The position numbers and the translations under genes are program-made. A DNA stretch of 64,000 nucleotides from CAYPNF01 sp964411985 (GTDB taxonomy: Bacteria > Verrucomicrobiota > Verrucomicrobiia > Limisphaerales > J093). Positions 27,084 to 36,180 of the stretch are shown here, one piece after another. Every line of letters starts with the position of its first letter. The stretch's first letter is position 1. The stretch spans positions 1-64,000 of the forward strand of contig CAYPNF010000043.1 of NCBI GenBank assembly GCA_964411985.1, written 5' to 3'. The notes below the pieces were generated by a model. That model was not told where the DNA came from. It searched no databases and saw only the letters and a list, made by a program, of their open reading frames with translations.

Positions 27084-28433
27084 ATGACCGAGCTGCGTTC
27101 GAAATCCTCGCTTCCCACGCTGAAAGTCCTCGCGGCCTTTGTTGTCATTTTGGGGAACTCCCTGCTTTCCGGCCAATCTCCCGGCTCATCAACGAACACG
27201 GCAGATACCGTCCCGTCGGATCCCGCGCTCGAGGAACGAGGCCTGCGCCAGGAGCAACTTCACACCGCCCTCGAACTCTACCGCGCCTTCCCTCGCAGCG
27301 ATGCGGTATTCGTGCTTGCCACGGTGTACAACGAGCAGGGTGACGTAGATTCAGCTTTTCGTTATTGGCAGGAAAGCACACGTTTGGATCCCACTCTTGT
27401 GCGCTTGCACGATCGAGCCGGCGCCTATGCCAGCCTTGGCGATATCCTCCAGAACAAGGGTGACCAGGAAGGCGCCGAAAAGATGCTCCGTGAAGCCTTG
27501 CGCTTAAAACCACGCCAACCCGAAACGTGGTTGCGACTCGGCCGAATCCTCTACGCCCAGGGCAAGAACGAGGAGTGCATTCAAGTGCTCAACGAGGGAA
27601 AGACGATATCTCCCCAAGCACATGGTCTGCGAGGACAAGCTTACCAGCGCCTCGGCAAGTTCGATGAGGCCAAGCTCAGCTACGAGGAAGCCATTCGGTT
27701 GAAGCCTGACTTCGCCGAGGGATTTTACGGCTTAGGCATGACTAGCTTGCGCCTTGGAGATGCCGGAAAGGCTGCGGAGTATCAGGCAAAGTTCAGCGAA
27801 CTCAAATCGCACCAACAGGTCGCCGGCCGGCAAATGCGGATGACCCTCAACCCGCTCGAAAACACCAAGCAAAGTCTGGCTGAAACCCATACCCAGGCGG
27901 GGTGGGTCTACGAATCCCTGGGCAAACCCGACATGGCGGAGAAACTGTGGAAACGGGTCCGCGACATCGTTCCCAGCAACACCGCTGCGAGGTTCCATCT
28001 CGTGATGCTCTACCAGAAGAGCGGCCGCAACCAGGAGGCCCTCCCGATCGCGAAAGAAATGGCCTCCGCGGAACCCGGCGTCTTCACCCACTGGATCACC
28101 CTTGCGAATCTGCACAACCGCCTCGGGCAATACCCAGCGGCGGAGGAAAGCTATCGCAGGGCGCTGGCCCTGGCGCCGGAACGATCCGAACCCCCCTTTG
28201 CACTCGCCCAGTTCCTCCTCCAACGCAACACCCAACTGGCCGAAGCTCTTAGCCTGGCCCAAACAGCCGTGAAATGCGCACCCACCGCCCCCCATTTCTT
28301 CGTCTTGGCGCGCTCGCATGCCAAGCTCAACCAAATGCCGGAAGCCCAGACCGCCGCCGATAAGGCCTGTGCGCTGGACCCGGCCAACCGACAGTTCGAG
28401 GCCTTTCGATCGTCGCTGAAACCTCGCCCATAA
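27084..28433 (+). CDS. Exported TPR-repeat protein
   Basis: A 449-residue protein with a signal peptide at about residues 10-30 (LPTLKVLAAFVVILGNSLLSG), followed by eight or so tetratricopeptide repeats up to the end. Typical units are PETWLRLGRILYAQGKNEECIQVL, HGLRGQAYQRLGKFDEAKLSYEEAIRL and ITLANLHNRLGQYPAAEESYRRALAL. TPRs mediate protein-protein contacts. The ATG at 27084 (MTELRSK) was chosen because it starts the signal peptide; a longer frame begins at 27021 without such a feature. The stop codon directly abuts the start of the CRTAC1 gene (TAAATG), so the two are coupled and probably act together, a pairing that is frequent for CRTAC1/TPR genes. Confidence 0.86.
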   Translation: MTELRSKSSLPTLKVLAAFVVILGNSLLSGQSPGSSTNTADTVPSDPALEERGLRQEQLHTALELYRAFPRSDAVFVLATVYNEQGDVDSAFRYWQESTRLDPTLVRLHDRAGAYASLGDILQNKGDQEGAEKMLREALRLKPRQPETWLRLGRILYAQGKNEECIQVLNEGKTISPQAHGLRGQAYQRLGKFDEAKLSYEEAIRLKPDFAEGFYGLGMTSLRLGDAGKAAEYQAKFSELKSHQQVAGRQMRMTLNPLENTKQSLAETHTQAGWVYESLGKPDMAEKLWKRVRDIVPSNTAARFHLVMLYQKSGRNQEALPIAKEMASAEPGVFTHWITLANLHNRLGQYPAAEESYRRALALAPERSEPPFALAQFLLQRNTQLAEALSLAQTAVKCAPTAPHFFVLARSHAKLNQMPEAQTAADKACALDPANRQFEAFRSSLKPRP

Positions 28434-30143
28434 ATGGGAACCATGCCCCACTCCCAACTCTGCTGTCTGCTGCTCGGCCTGACCTCGGCGACCCTTCTTC
28501 ACGCCGCCACCCCCTCCCTGCCCTCCACCCTTCGTCTGAGTGACGTCACCAAGCAAACAGGCATCGATTTTGTCCACACCGACGGAAGTTCGGGGCAACG
28601 CTACATCGTGGAAACCGTGAGCGCCGGTCTGGCTACTTTCGATTATGATCGTGATGGTCGCATCGACATTTTCTTTCTGAACGGCGCGCCGCTGAAGGGT
28701 ACCAAAGCAGACTCCGCACCCACCTGCAAACTGTACCGGAACGAAGGGAATTGGAAGTTCACCGACGTCACCAGGCAAGCCGGACTCGCCGTCACCTGTT
28801 ACGCGCTTGGGGTGGCTATAGGAGACTACGACAATGACGGCTTCCAGGATATCTACCTCAATAACTTCGGCACCAACTTGCTCTTTCTTAACAAAGGGAA
28901 CGGCACCTTCACAGATGTCACCGCCAAGGCTGGGGTCGCGGACGTAGATCACGTGGGAGCGGGAGCCTGCTTCCTTGACATGGACGGAGATGGTTTTCTC
29001 GATCTCTTTGTGGGCCACTATGTAGATTTCACCTACGAGAAGCATCACATCGTCCGTTTCAATGGGTTTCCCGCCTACGTCGGCCCGCTTGACTACCCCA
29101 CCACCGTAAACCAGCTTTACCGGAACCGAGGAGATGGGACTTTCATGGATTTCTCCGAAAAATCCGGAGTTGCGAACCACAAGGGCGCGGCGATGGGGAT
29201 GGTGTGCGGGGACTTCGACGAGGACGGCGACACGGATATCTGCGTGGGAAATGATGAGACGGGCAACTTCCTCTTTGTGAACGACGGGAAGGGAGTCTTC
29301 AAGGAGGCGGGGCTCCTCAGCGGCATCGCCTACGATTTCAACGGGCAAGCGCATGGCACCATGGGCGTGGAATGTGCGGACTTCGACAACGATGGACGGT
29401 TGGATCTTTTTGTGACGTCGTTTCAGCGCGAATCTCCGATTCTCTTTCGGAACCTCGGGAAAGGAATGTTCGAAGATGTCACAACCTCGGCGGGGGTCCA
29501 TGCAGGCATGCATGCCCTGGTCACCTGGGGTTGCGGATTGGTGGATTTCGACAACGACGGAAACCGGGACCTCTTCGTGGCGGCAGGCCACCTTCAGGAC
29601 AATGTGGAATCGTACGACACGTCGACCACCTACCATCAGAAAAACCAACTTCTCAAGAACCTGGGCGGCGGCAAATTCCAAAGTGTGACCCACGACTGTG
29701 GCAACGGGCTGGACGTAGTCCTCAGCAGCCGCGGCGCAGCGTTCGACGACCTGGACAACGATGGCCGGATCGATGTCGTCATCCTCAACTCCCGACGTGA
29801 ACCCACCGTTCTACGAAATGAATCCACTGGAACAAATCACTGGCTCCAGATCGAACTGCAAGGGACGAAGGCGAATCGGGATGCTGTGGGCGCCAAGGTC
29901 AACGTTACTTCAGAGAATCTCACCCTGGTGGATGAAGTTCACAGTGGCCGGAGTTACCAAAGCCACTACGGTTCACGCCTCCATTTCGGCATCGGTTCCC
30001 GCACCCGCGTGGACCGAATCGAGGTGCGTTGGCCAGGCGGCGGGTCAGAAGTGGTCCGACCGGACGGCGTAAACCGCATCGTCCGCATTGCACAGGGACA
30101 GGGCATCGTTCCCAACCCCGCACCGCCGCCGGCTGGGAAATAA
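28434..30143 (+). CDS. Secreted CRTAC1 family protein (FG-GAP repeats and ASPIC/UnbV domain)
   Basis: A 569-residue single-unit relative of the 1213-residue protein at 19993. A signal peptide spans residues 1 to about 22. The opening block VTKQTGIDFVHTDGSSGQRYIVETVSAGLATFDYDRDGRIDIFFLNGAPLKG matches the conserved start of CRTAC1 proteins. FG-GAP calcium loops recur: DYDRDGRID, DYDNDGFQD, DMDGDGFLD, DFDEDGDTD, DFDNDGRLD and DFDNDGNRD. The C-terminal ASPIC/UnbV domain is at about 470-545 (GAKVNVTSE, FGIGSRTRVDRIEVRWPGG). The start at 28434 touches the TPR gene's stop; an ATG at 28443 is equally possible. Its role in binding or assembly with the TPR partner is inferred. It is convergent with the SSS gene, 32 bp away. 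Confidence 0.88.
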   Translation: MGTMPHSQLCCLLLGLTSATLLHAATPSLPSTLRLSDVTKQTGIDFVHTDGSSGQRYIVETVSAGLATFDYDRDGRIDIFFLNGAPLKGTKADSAPTCKLYRNEGNWKFTDVTRQAGLAVTCYALGVAIGDYDNDGFQDIYLNNFGTNLLFLNKGNGTFTDVTAKAGVADVDHVGAGACFLDMDGDGFLDLFVGHYVDFTYEKHHIVRFNGFPAYVGPLDYPTTVNQLYRNRGDGTFMDFSEKSGVANHKGAAMGMVCGDFDEDGDTDICVGNDETGNFLFVNDGKGVFKEAGLLSGIAYDFNGQAHGTMGVECADFDNDGRLDLFVTSFQRESPILFRNLGKGMFEDVTTSAGVHAGMHALVTWGCGLVDFDNDGNRDLFVAAGHLQDNVESYDTSTTYHQKNQLLKNLGGGKFQSVTHDCGNGLDVVLSSRGAAFDDLDNDGRIDVVILNSRREPTVLRNESTGTNHWLQIELQGTKANRDAVGAKVNVTSENLTLVDEVHSGRSYQSHYGSRLHFGIGSRTRVDRIEVRWPGGGSEVVRPDGVNRIVRIAQGQGIVPNPAPPPAGK

Positions 30144-30175
30144 CAGGGGGCGCTGCGGGAGTCTCCCATTCGCAC

Positions 30176-31747
30176 TTAACCCCCTGCACGCCTGCGAAAG
30201 AGCAGTCGATCCGCCATCCAGGTGGTGGTGAAGGTAGCCACAGTTCCGATCAGGGTATACCAGGGCCAAAACACCTGAGCGCCGAACGTCTCCTGCCACC
30301 AGGCCTGGCTCCAACTCATGCGGGGGAGGATTTGGATGGAGATCATCAGAAGCACGCTCAAGCCCATGCCCGTCACCAGGGAGCGCGCGGAAAAACCGCG
30401 CCAGAAAACGGCCATCAACAACCCCCCGAGCAGCGCCCCACTGGTCAAACCCCGCAAGGCAAAGGCGGCGTTCAGCACAAACGCCACTTCACGGCTCAGG
30501 TAGGCCACCACGACCAGCAGCGCCGCCCAACCCACAGTGGAGTACTTACTAAAGTCCAAATAGAATCCTTCCGGCCGCCCTTTCCACGCGTGACGCAGAA
30601 AATCCATCGTGGAGACTGAAGACAGGGAGGTCAGGGCGGAACTGACTGACGACATCGCCGCGGAGAGAATCGCCACAATGAGGAATCCCTTGAGCCAATG
30701 AGGGACCGCGGTGATCATGAAGATGGGGAAGATGAAATCATTCGCTTTGATACCGGAGCCTTCTTTCACCTCCGGAACAGGGATGGCGATGGCATGGTGT
30801 TGGTAGTACACCCACAACATGGCTCCTGCCACCAGGAAGATCAGAAACAAGGGGAAGATCAAAACCGCGCTCAACGCGAGAGCCTTCCGCCCGTCGGCGA
30901 CGTTCCGGCAAGCGAGCACCCGTTGCACGATCAACTGCTCGGCTCCGTGGGAGGACATGACCTGGATCGTCCCCCCCACGATTCCCATCCAAATGTTGAA
31001 CGGCGCTGCGAGTACTGCCTGAGCGAAACCCTTGATACCACGGCTCTCCACCAGATCCAGATGCGTCGTGAGCCAGGCTAACTTGCCGGCCGCACTGGCC
31101 TCCTGAAACACGGCTGAGAAACCGCCCTCCACCAGGCTGGGAATGTAGAATACCGCAAAGAGACCCCCCGCCAGAAATAGCCCAAACTGCACGGCATCGG
31201 TCCAGATCACGGCCTTGACCCCCCCGATGTAGGTGTAGATCAGCGACAGGGCGACAAACAGAATGATGGCGGGAAGCACCTGGACCCCCAACATGAGTTG
31301 AACGGGAATACAGGCCACGTAGACCCGAACCCCCGCAGCCAGCGTCTCGCTCAGCAGGAACAGCCCACCCGCCATCTGCCGTGCGCCCGGGCCAAAGGCA
31401 TCCCCGAAGAGCTGATAAGGCGAATAAATCTCCCCGCGAAAATAGTGTGGTACCAGCCAGATGGCCAAAATGATGCGGGCAAGGACATACCCCACAATCA
31501 TCTGGATGAACATCAGGTTTCCACCGTAGGCCATCGCCGGAACCCCAATCACGGTCAGTGCGCTGGTCTCGGCCGCCACGATGGAGAAACCTATTCCCCA
31601 CCATGGCACACTCCGACTCCCCAGGAAGTAGTCCCTTGTGTTGCGCTGGTCGCGTCCAAAGGAAATCCCCAGCCCAATCATGCCGGCGAGGTAGGCAAGG
31701 ATCACCAACCAATCCGCGGCATTTAAGAAACCGGTCGAGGCAGGCAT
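30176..31747 (-). CDS. Sodium:solute symporter (SSS) family transporter
   Basis: A 523-residue membrane protein with about 13-14 helices of the SSS family, which couples sodium entry to uptake of sugars, amino acids or organic acids. Signatures: DYFLGSRSVPWWGIGFSIVAAETSALTVIGVPAMAYGGN early in the chain, a hallmark of SSS sugar transporters, and the later SAAMSSVSSALTSLSSVSTMDF, which matches the sodium-site motif near TM8. The start at 31747 (MPASTGFLNAADW) overlaps the end of the UreF-like gene by 25 bp, so the two are in one unit; the 79 extra codons open upstream lie inside that gene. The substrate is not evident; no sugar pathway enzyme is adjacent. Confidence 0.88.
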   Translation of the reverse strand: MPASTGFLNAADWLVILAYLAGMIGLGISFGRDQRNTRDYFLGSRSVPWWGIGFSIVAAETSALTVIGVPAMAYGGNLMFIQMIVGYVLARIILAIWLVPHYFRGEIYSPYQLFGDAFGPGARQMAGGLFLLSETLAAGVRVYVACIPVQLMLGVQVLPAIILFVALSLIYTYIGGVKAVIWTDAVQFGLFLAGGLFAVFYIPSLVEGGFSAVFQEASAAGKLAWLTTHLDLVESRGIKGFAQAVLAAPFNIWMGIVGGTIQVMSSHGAEQLIVQRVLACRNVADGRKALALSAVLIFPLFLIFLVAGAMLWVYYQHHAIAIPVPEVKEGSGIKANDFIFPIFMITAVPHWLKGFLIVAILSAAMSSVSSALTSLSSVSTMDFLRHAWKGRPEGFYLDFSKYSTVGWAALLVVVAYLSREVAFVLNAAFALRGLTSGALLGGLLMAVFWRGFSARSLVTGMGLSVLLMISIQILPRMSWSQAWWQETFGAQVFWPWYTLIGTVATFTTTWMADRLLFRRRAGG

Positions 31748-32403
31748 ACGACACCTTGGACGCTGGAATCGGGCGGTTCCGTGCGGAGGACTCCTTCCAT
31801 GGCAGCCTCCAACCCACTGAAGGCCACCTCCAACACGCTGCCAACCTCGGCTTCGGTGAGAGAAAGACCGGAGGCCGACGTCGCAACGAAACCGTGAAGG
31901 GTCTGTCTGGCGTAATGGAGCAAGCCCTGTCGATGCGGGAAGGAATAGACTCCGAGGACGAGTCCATAAACGACCGTGTGCCAACCGTGGGCCCGGCCGC
32001 CATCCAACGCTTCGAGGTAGCGCTGAACCACACGCGAGTCTTTCAACGGGCGGAGCCTGCGCAACTGAGAGCGCCCCACTGCTTTGCTGGCGTCAGCGAA
32101 CTCCTTAACCAAAGGCTCCCGCCCTACCCGGCGATCCAAATCGATCAATTCCCGGGCCTGGCCGACCGCCGTCAGGCGAGCCGCCTGCAGCACCACGGGC
32201 CATTCCAGCGGAACCAGCAACCGTTCCCGGTACTGCTCGAGAAAACGCCCCAAGTCAGCAACAGAACCCACGGTCGGCCAATCTGACCGCGTCGAAGTCA
32301 TCGCCAGCAGGCGATGAGGTGACCCCAGGCGTGCCACCAAAGGGTGAGGGTCCGCCCTCAGTAGGGCGGCTTTCTCTTCGACCATTTCCAGTTTCACAGA
32401 CAT
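31723..32403 (-). CDS. UreF-like protein of unknown role
   Basis: A 226-residue, mostly helical cytoplasmic protein. I compared it by eye with urease accessory protein UreF. Length matches (about 225-240), as do a pattern of LDRRVGREPLVKEFADASKAVGRSQLRRL where UreF has an LDxxxxxxREtxExRxxxxxxGRxLxxL helix, and the later HGWHTVVYGLVLGVYSFPHRQGLLHYARQTLHGFVATSASGLSLTEAEV, which resembles the final UreF helices before its GQ segment. The key UreF N-terminal GAFSYSQGLE motif is not seen, so a nickel-delivery job is doubtful. No urease gene is in view. It overlaps the SSS transporter gene by 25 bp, suggesting linked expression. Function is open. Confidence 0.5.
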   Translation of the reverse strand: MSVKLEMVEEKAALLRADPHPLVARLGSPHRLLAMTSTRSDWPTVGSVADLGRFLEQYRERLLVPLEWPVVLQAARLTAVGQARELIDLDRRVGREPLVKEFADASKAVGRSQLRRLRPLKDSRVVQRYLEALDGGRAHGWHTVVYGLVLGVYSFPHRQGLLHYARQTLHGFVATSASGLSLTEAEVGSVLEVAFSGLEAAMEGVLRTEPPDSSVQGVVCLPRPVS

Positions 32404-32649
32404 GCTGTTTTCCGACAGAACTCGGGGAACCTACTCGCGTCCCCAGCAATGCGCCAGCAGGATTTCTCCAGCCGTGGTCGGTCCGTCAGTCGGCAGGCTG
32501 CGGAGAGCGCGGCCCTACCGTTGGCGATTTTTGGGCTTGTTGTCCTGTTGCCCGCAGGAGGGAAAGCCCATGCCCGTTCGCCCAGGGAAGCGGCGCTTGA
32601 GGTGGGTTGAGTTGTTTGACTCTGCGGTAAATCGGGGCATGATCACGCC
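32404..32649. repeat. Intergenic gap with the second copy of the 29-bp repeat
   Basis: Between divergent genes. Positions 32492-32520 match 14661-14689 at 26 of 29 bases. The left part is GGCAGGCTGCGGAGAGC and the right part ends CCCTACC. No gene is supported here; both flanking genes would need promoters in this gap, none of which is convincing. Confidence 0.5.
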
Positions 32650-34416
32650 ATGAGCCTTCAGGGTTGCAGCGAAGAATCGGATGACCTCAACCGGAGAACG
32701 TTCCTGAAGGTTGCCGGCGTTGCGGCGGTCGGCGTGGGCTGGCCCGGGTGCGCGTCCTCCCAAACCAAAAACGCTACCGATCCCGCCGCCGTCCGAGTCA
32801 AGGTTTCTCCCTCCACCTCCCCACTCGTCGCTCGTGCGTTCGCGATTCTCAAAGAGCGAATGGAAGAGCGTTGTGCAGCGAAGGTGATCGAGGTTCGCGA
32901 CCGGGCGCAAATTCTCCTGACGCTGGATGACCGCATCCCGGCCGAAGCCTTCCGGATAGACCAAGTTGGCACCGCCGTACAGATTACGGGCGGCTCCTCG
33001 CGAGGTTTGCTTTACGGGGTGGGGAAATTTCTGCGGACCAGCCGATACGACGGGACATTTCAACCATCGGCGTGGCGGGGAACCTCGAAGCCGCGCGGTT
33101 CGGTGCGCGGCGTGTATTTTGCCAGTCATTTTCACAATTGGTACGTCCAAGCATCTGAATCCCAGCTGACCCGTTACCTGGAGGACCTGGCCCTCTGGGG
33201 GGTGAATGCCATCATGGTCATCTTTCCGATGATCAACCTTCAGGACTGGCGCGATCCGGAGGCTGGGCCGGCCATGGACATGGTGCGCAAATATGCGCGA
33301 GCCGCCCGGGCGCTGGGAATGCAGTTTGCCACGGGCATCAACAACACGATGTTCATCGGCGCGCCAGCGAATATTCGGGCGAAGCGACTGGCCGACCCAA
33401 CCGGGCGTCGCGGCAACAGCGGCCATCCCATCTGCCCCAGCCATCCGGAAGGGCACGCCTACCTGATGGAGAATGCCCGTCGACTCTTCGCTGAGCTGGC
33501 CGGCGTCGGCCTCGACCTTCTGGTCCACTGGCCGTACGACGAAGGCGGTTGCGCCTGTGAGCGGTGCCAGCCCTGGGGTTGCAACGGTTATCTGAAGCTG
33601 TCGCGCGATCTGACGGACCTTGGCCGGAGCTACTTCCCCAAACTGAGAACGGTCCTCAGCACTTGGATGTTCGACACACCGCCCGAAAGCGAGTGGCAGG
33701 GGTTGACCGACGCCCTGGCGAAGCCCGAGCGTTGGGTGGATTACATTCTTGCTGATTCCCATGAGGATTTCCCTCGGTATCCATTGGAGGTCGGTGTCCC
33801 CGGCCAACTGCCGCTCCTCAACTTCCCCGAAATCAGCATGTGGGGAAACTGGCCTTGGGGCGGGTTTGGCGCGAACCCGTTGCCCACCCGTATTCAGCGT
33901 CTTTGGGATCAGGTGAAGCATGTGGTTCAGGGCGGTTTCCCTTATAGCGAGGGCATCTATGAGGACTTGAACAAGGCGGTGGAGGTTCAGTTCTATTGGG
34001 ATCCCGACCGATCGGCGCGAGCAACGTTGGAGGAATACATCGCGTATGAGTTCGGGTCAGGAGTTACGGAGGACGTGCTGGCCATGATCGACATACTCGA
34101 GAGCTCAGCGTCGTGCTCTTACCGGAAGCAGTCTGTGAACACGGCGGCAGTGCTGCGGGCGTTTCAACTTGCGGAAGTGTTGAACGCCCGTCTGCCAGAC
34201 TGGGCGAAACGAAGCTGGCGCTGGGAAATCCTGCATCTACGTGCGGTGCTGGATCGCGAGCGGTTTGCAGGTGGCGGGTTGGAGACGCCCACTGCCGAGG
34301 CGGCCATGCTCCGGCTGATGGAGCTGTACCACTGCCAACTCGAAACGGAGGACCCGTACCATCATCGCGTCCGTCCACCGCTGCGCCGAGCCGTAAGCCG
34401 GGCCGGCACGAAATGA
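32650..34416 (+). CDS. Tat-exported TIM-barrel glycosidase-like protein
   Basis: A 588-residue protein with a twin-arginine signal (NRRTFLKVAG, residues 14-23), ending in GWPGCASS, which also resembles a lipobox, so it may be lipid-anchored. Residues about 45-140 resemble the N-terminal GH20/GH67-type alpha/beta domain (LLTLDDRIPAEAFRI, then GLLYGVGKFLR). The next 350 residues form a TIM barrel: RGVYFASHFHNWY, LALWGVNAIMVIF, HWPYDEGGCACERC (with D and E side by side) and NFPEISMWGNW. This layout is that of alpha-glucuronidase- or hexosaminidase-like families, but I could not match one securely. A four-cysteine CACERC motif is notable. The substrate is unknown. It is 246 bp from the divergent UreF-like gene. 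Confidence 0.6.
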   Translation: MSLQGCSEESDDLNRRTFLKVAGVAAVGVGWPGCASSQTKNATDPAAVRVKVSPSTSPLVARAFAILKERMEERCAAKVIEVRDRAQILLTLDDRIPAEAFRIDQVGTAVQITGGSSRGLLYGVGKFLRTSRYDGTFQPSAWRGTSKPRGSVRGVYFASHFHNWYVQASESQLTRYLEDLALWGVNAIMVIFPMINLQDWRDPEAGPAMDMVRKYARAARALGMQFATGINNTMFIGAPANIRAKRLADPTGRRGNSGHPICPSHPEGHAYLMENARRLFAELAGVGLDLLVHWPYDEGGCACERCQPWGCNGYLKLSRDLTDLGRSYFPKLRTVLSTWMFDTPPESEWQGLTDALAKPERWVDYILADSHEDFPRYPLEVGVPGQLPLLNFPEISMWGNWPWGGFGANPLPTRIQRLWDQVKHVVQGGFPYSEGIYEDLNKAVEVQFYWDPDRSARATLEEYIAYEFGSGVTEDVLAMIDILESSASCSYRKQSVNTAAVLRAFQLAEVLNARLPDWAKRSWRWEILHLRAVLDRERFAGGGLETPTAEAAMLRLMELYHCQLETEDPYHHRVRPPLRRAVSRAGTK

Positions 34417-34614
34417 GGAGGGTGGTGGATGGGGAGGAGCAGTCACGGGCTGCCGTCAGGTTAATGAGAATGCTGCGACTCCTGCACGCATACTCACCAA
34501 GCCATGTGAGGTCTCGTGAACCACCGCGTGGTCGCCTGCCAATCGTACCGTTGACCCGGAACCTGGATCGGCAAAGATCCCGGGTGGGGTGGCCGCCGGG
34601 GCTGCAGGCAGGGA

Positions 34615-36180
34615 CTATCTCCTGCTCGGCGGGGGTAGAAGCCCGAGGACGTGCTCCGCACCCTGGGCGTCGTAGGTTAGGTATTCGAGCCCCTCGGGGG
34701 TCTCCCGGAAGCCGTAGTTACCGGGGGAATCCTCCTCGTGCACCAGGCCTCCTTGGAGTTCGTTGGTCCAACGCCCACCATTCCAGCTGTGCTCCCAGGG
34801 TTTGGAACTTACGAGGGTCGACGCACTGGTCAGAATGCTTCTGGCGCGCGCTGCGGTGAGATTCGTTTCGTCCCCCAAGAACCAATAGGGTTCATCCAGG
34901 TTGCGATGGGTGAACAACCCAGGGCTGTGCACAAGCCGCACCTTCGTTTTGGGGAGAACCACGTATACAGCTCCGAGCACGACCAAGCTTACCGCGAGCG
35001 CGATGGCATTTCTCCTGAGCCATAGGGGTCCGTCGGAGGGCCATATCCACGTCAACCAGACACCGGCGAGAAGCAGGCAGGATGCAACATTCAGCGCGAT
35101 CGTCCAAGCGCCGCCAGGACTGAAGCGGAGGCTCCCCTTCTCGCAGAAGGGCCGCCAGCGCAGGAGGACGTCTTCGCGCATGTCCGCCGGGCTAAGCGTC
35201 GCAGAGAGCTTGGTGGCCACCGGGGAGCCATCGACCCATTTGCGCAACAAGGGATGCTGGATGGAGAGCCCATGGGATTTGCCATAAGCCCAGTCTTTGG
35301 CTTTGCCGGGATATTCCGGCCGGGCGCAACGTTCGACCTTGAAGTGAGAGGCCAAAGCCTGGCCGTCACCGAAAACATAGAGTTCGACCCGGAGCGGGCC
35401 GGAGTCGATCCCGGTGAGGAGCATCGGATAAACTGGCTCCGCGGTCTTGAAGGTGAACGAAAGAGGGTGAACCGCGTTGGTCTGAGCGCTGGATTGGGCC
35501 AGGTGGAGCTTCGAGGCCACGAAGACCCAGCCATTAGTGACGTAATGCCGGAGTACTGGTTCGAGGTTGGTTGAGGTCACGTAGCCGTTGGCGTTCAGCC
35601 AGAGTTCAACGGCGAGCGCGTTGGTGGAGGCGATGGTGGTGGTCTCGAACACGCCCACCGTACGACGTTCCAGGACAGAGACACCCTGCTGCGAAACCGC
35701 AGTCGAATCCGACGCACTGGCTGTGGCCTTCGCTAGCTGGGGCCCGAACGTGAGGTAGAGAAGGAGCAGACAAATGCCGAGGGCGAGAAGCCCATAAGCA
35801 CCAGCCCGGCCTGCGGCACGGATCACAAAGATGGCCAATAGAAGGAGGGCAGCCACTATGTAATATTTGGTGACGCGGTGAACGATTCTCGGCTGGAAAA
35901 GAACCTGAAGCGTCGGGAAGAGGCCGGTGGTGGCCGGTTCGATGACGGGTTGGCTGGGGAGCGGCACCACCCAGGCGAAGTTCGTTCCGGACCCGGCGAA
36001 CCTCGTCTCGATGACGAGGCGCTCCGTTTGGTTGGAGAAATGGATGAGCGCCCGTTGATCGGGGATGCGCACCTCCGCCTGCAGAGCGGTAGGGAAGACC
36101 TTGCCATCAGCCAAAGCGATGGTCGCCAGCCAAGATACCAGGAGGCTGAGCCAAGCGAGGCGCACTGTTTCGGCAGCCAT
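34615..36180 (-). CDS. DUF2330-like membrane protein
   Basis: A 521-residue protein with an N-terminal signal (residues 1 to about 24, RLAWLSLLVSWLATIALA), then a DUF2330-like beta domain (VRIPDQRALIHFSNQTERLVIETRFAGSGTNFAWVVPLPSQPVIEPA), two membrane helices at about 110-150 (YYIVAALLLLAIFVI, LLALGICLLLLYLTF), an extracytoplasmic region and two or so further helices at about 405-450. The DUF2330 motif (VIExRFxGxxxxFAWVVPxPxxPxI) is conserved in many Gram-negative genomes with no known role. The start was set at 36180 (MAAETVRL), because the 71 codons before it lack any conserved part. It is isolated, flanked by non-coding gaps and the toxin-antitoxin pair. Confidence 0.72.
   Translation of the reverse strand: MAAETVRLAWLSLLVSWLATIALADGKVFPTALQAEVRIPDQRALIHFSNQTERLVIETRFAGSGTNFAWVVPLPSQPVIEPATTGLFPTLQVLFQPRIVHRVTKYYIVAALLLLAIFVIRAAGRAGAYGLLALGICLLLLYLTFGPQLAKATASASDSTAVSQQGVSVLERRTVGVFETTTIASTNALAVELWLNANGYVTSTNLEPVLRHYVTNGWVFVASKLHLAQSSAQTNAVHPLSFTFKTAEPVYPMLLTGIDSGPLRVELYVFGDGQALASHFKVERCARPEYPGKAKDWAYGKSHGLSIQHPLLRKWVDGSPVATKLSATLSPADMREDVLLRWRPFCEKGSLRFSPGGAWTIALNVASCLLLAGVWLTWIWPSDGPLWLRRNAIALAVSLVVLGAVYVVLPKTKVRLVHSPGLFTHRNLDEPYWFLGDETNLTAARARSILTSASTLVSSKPWEHSWNGGRWTNELQGGLVHEEDSPGNYGFRETPEGLEYLTYDAQGAEHVLGLLPPPSRR

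Noticed and set aside
27732..29693. 653-codon minus-strand frame over the TPR and CRTAC1 genes
   Set aside because: It spans two well supported plus-strand genes, so it is a shadow frame.
34113..34859. 248-codon plus-strand frame after the Tat glycosidase-like gene
   Set aside because: It overlaps the end of a supported gene and the start of the DUF2330-like gene, is rich in R and P and has no domain.
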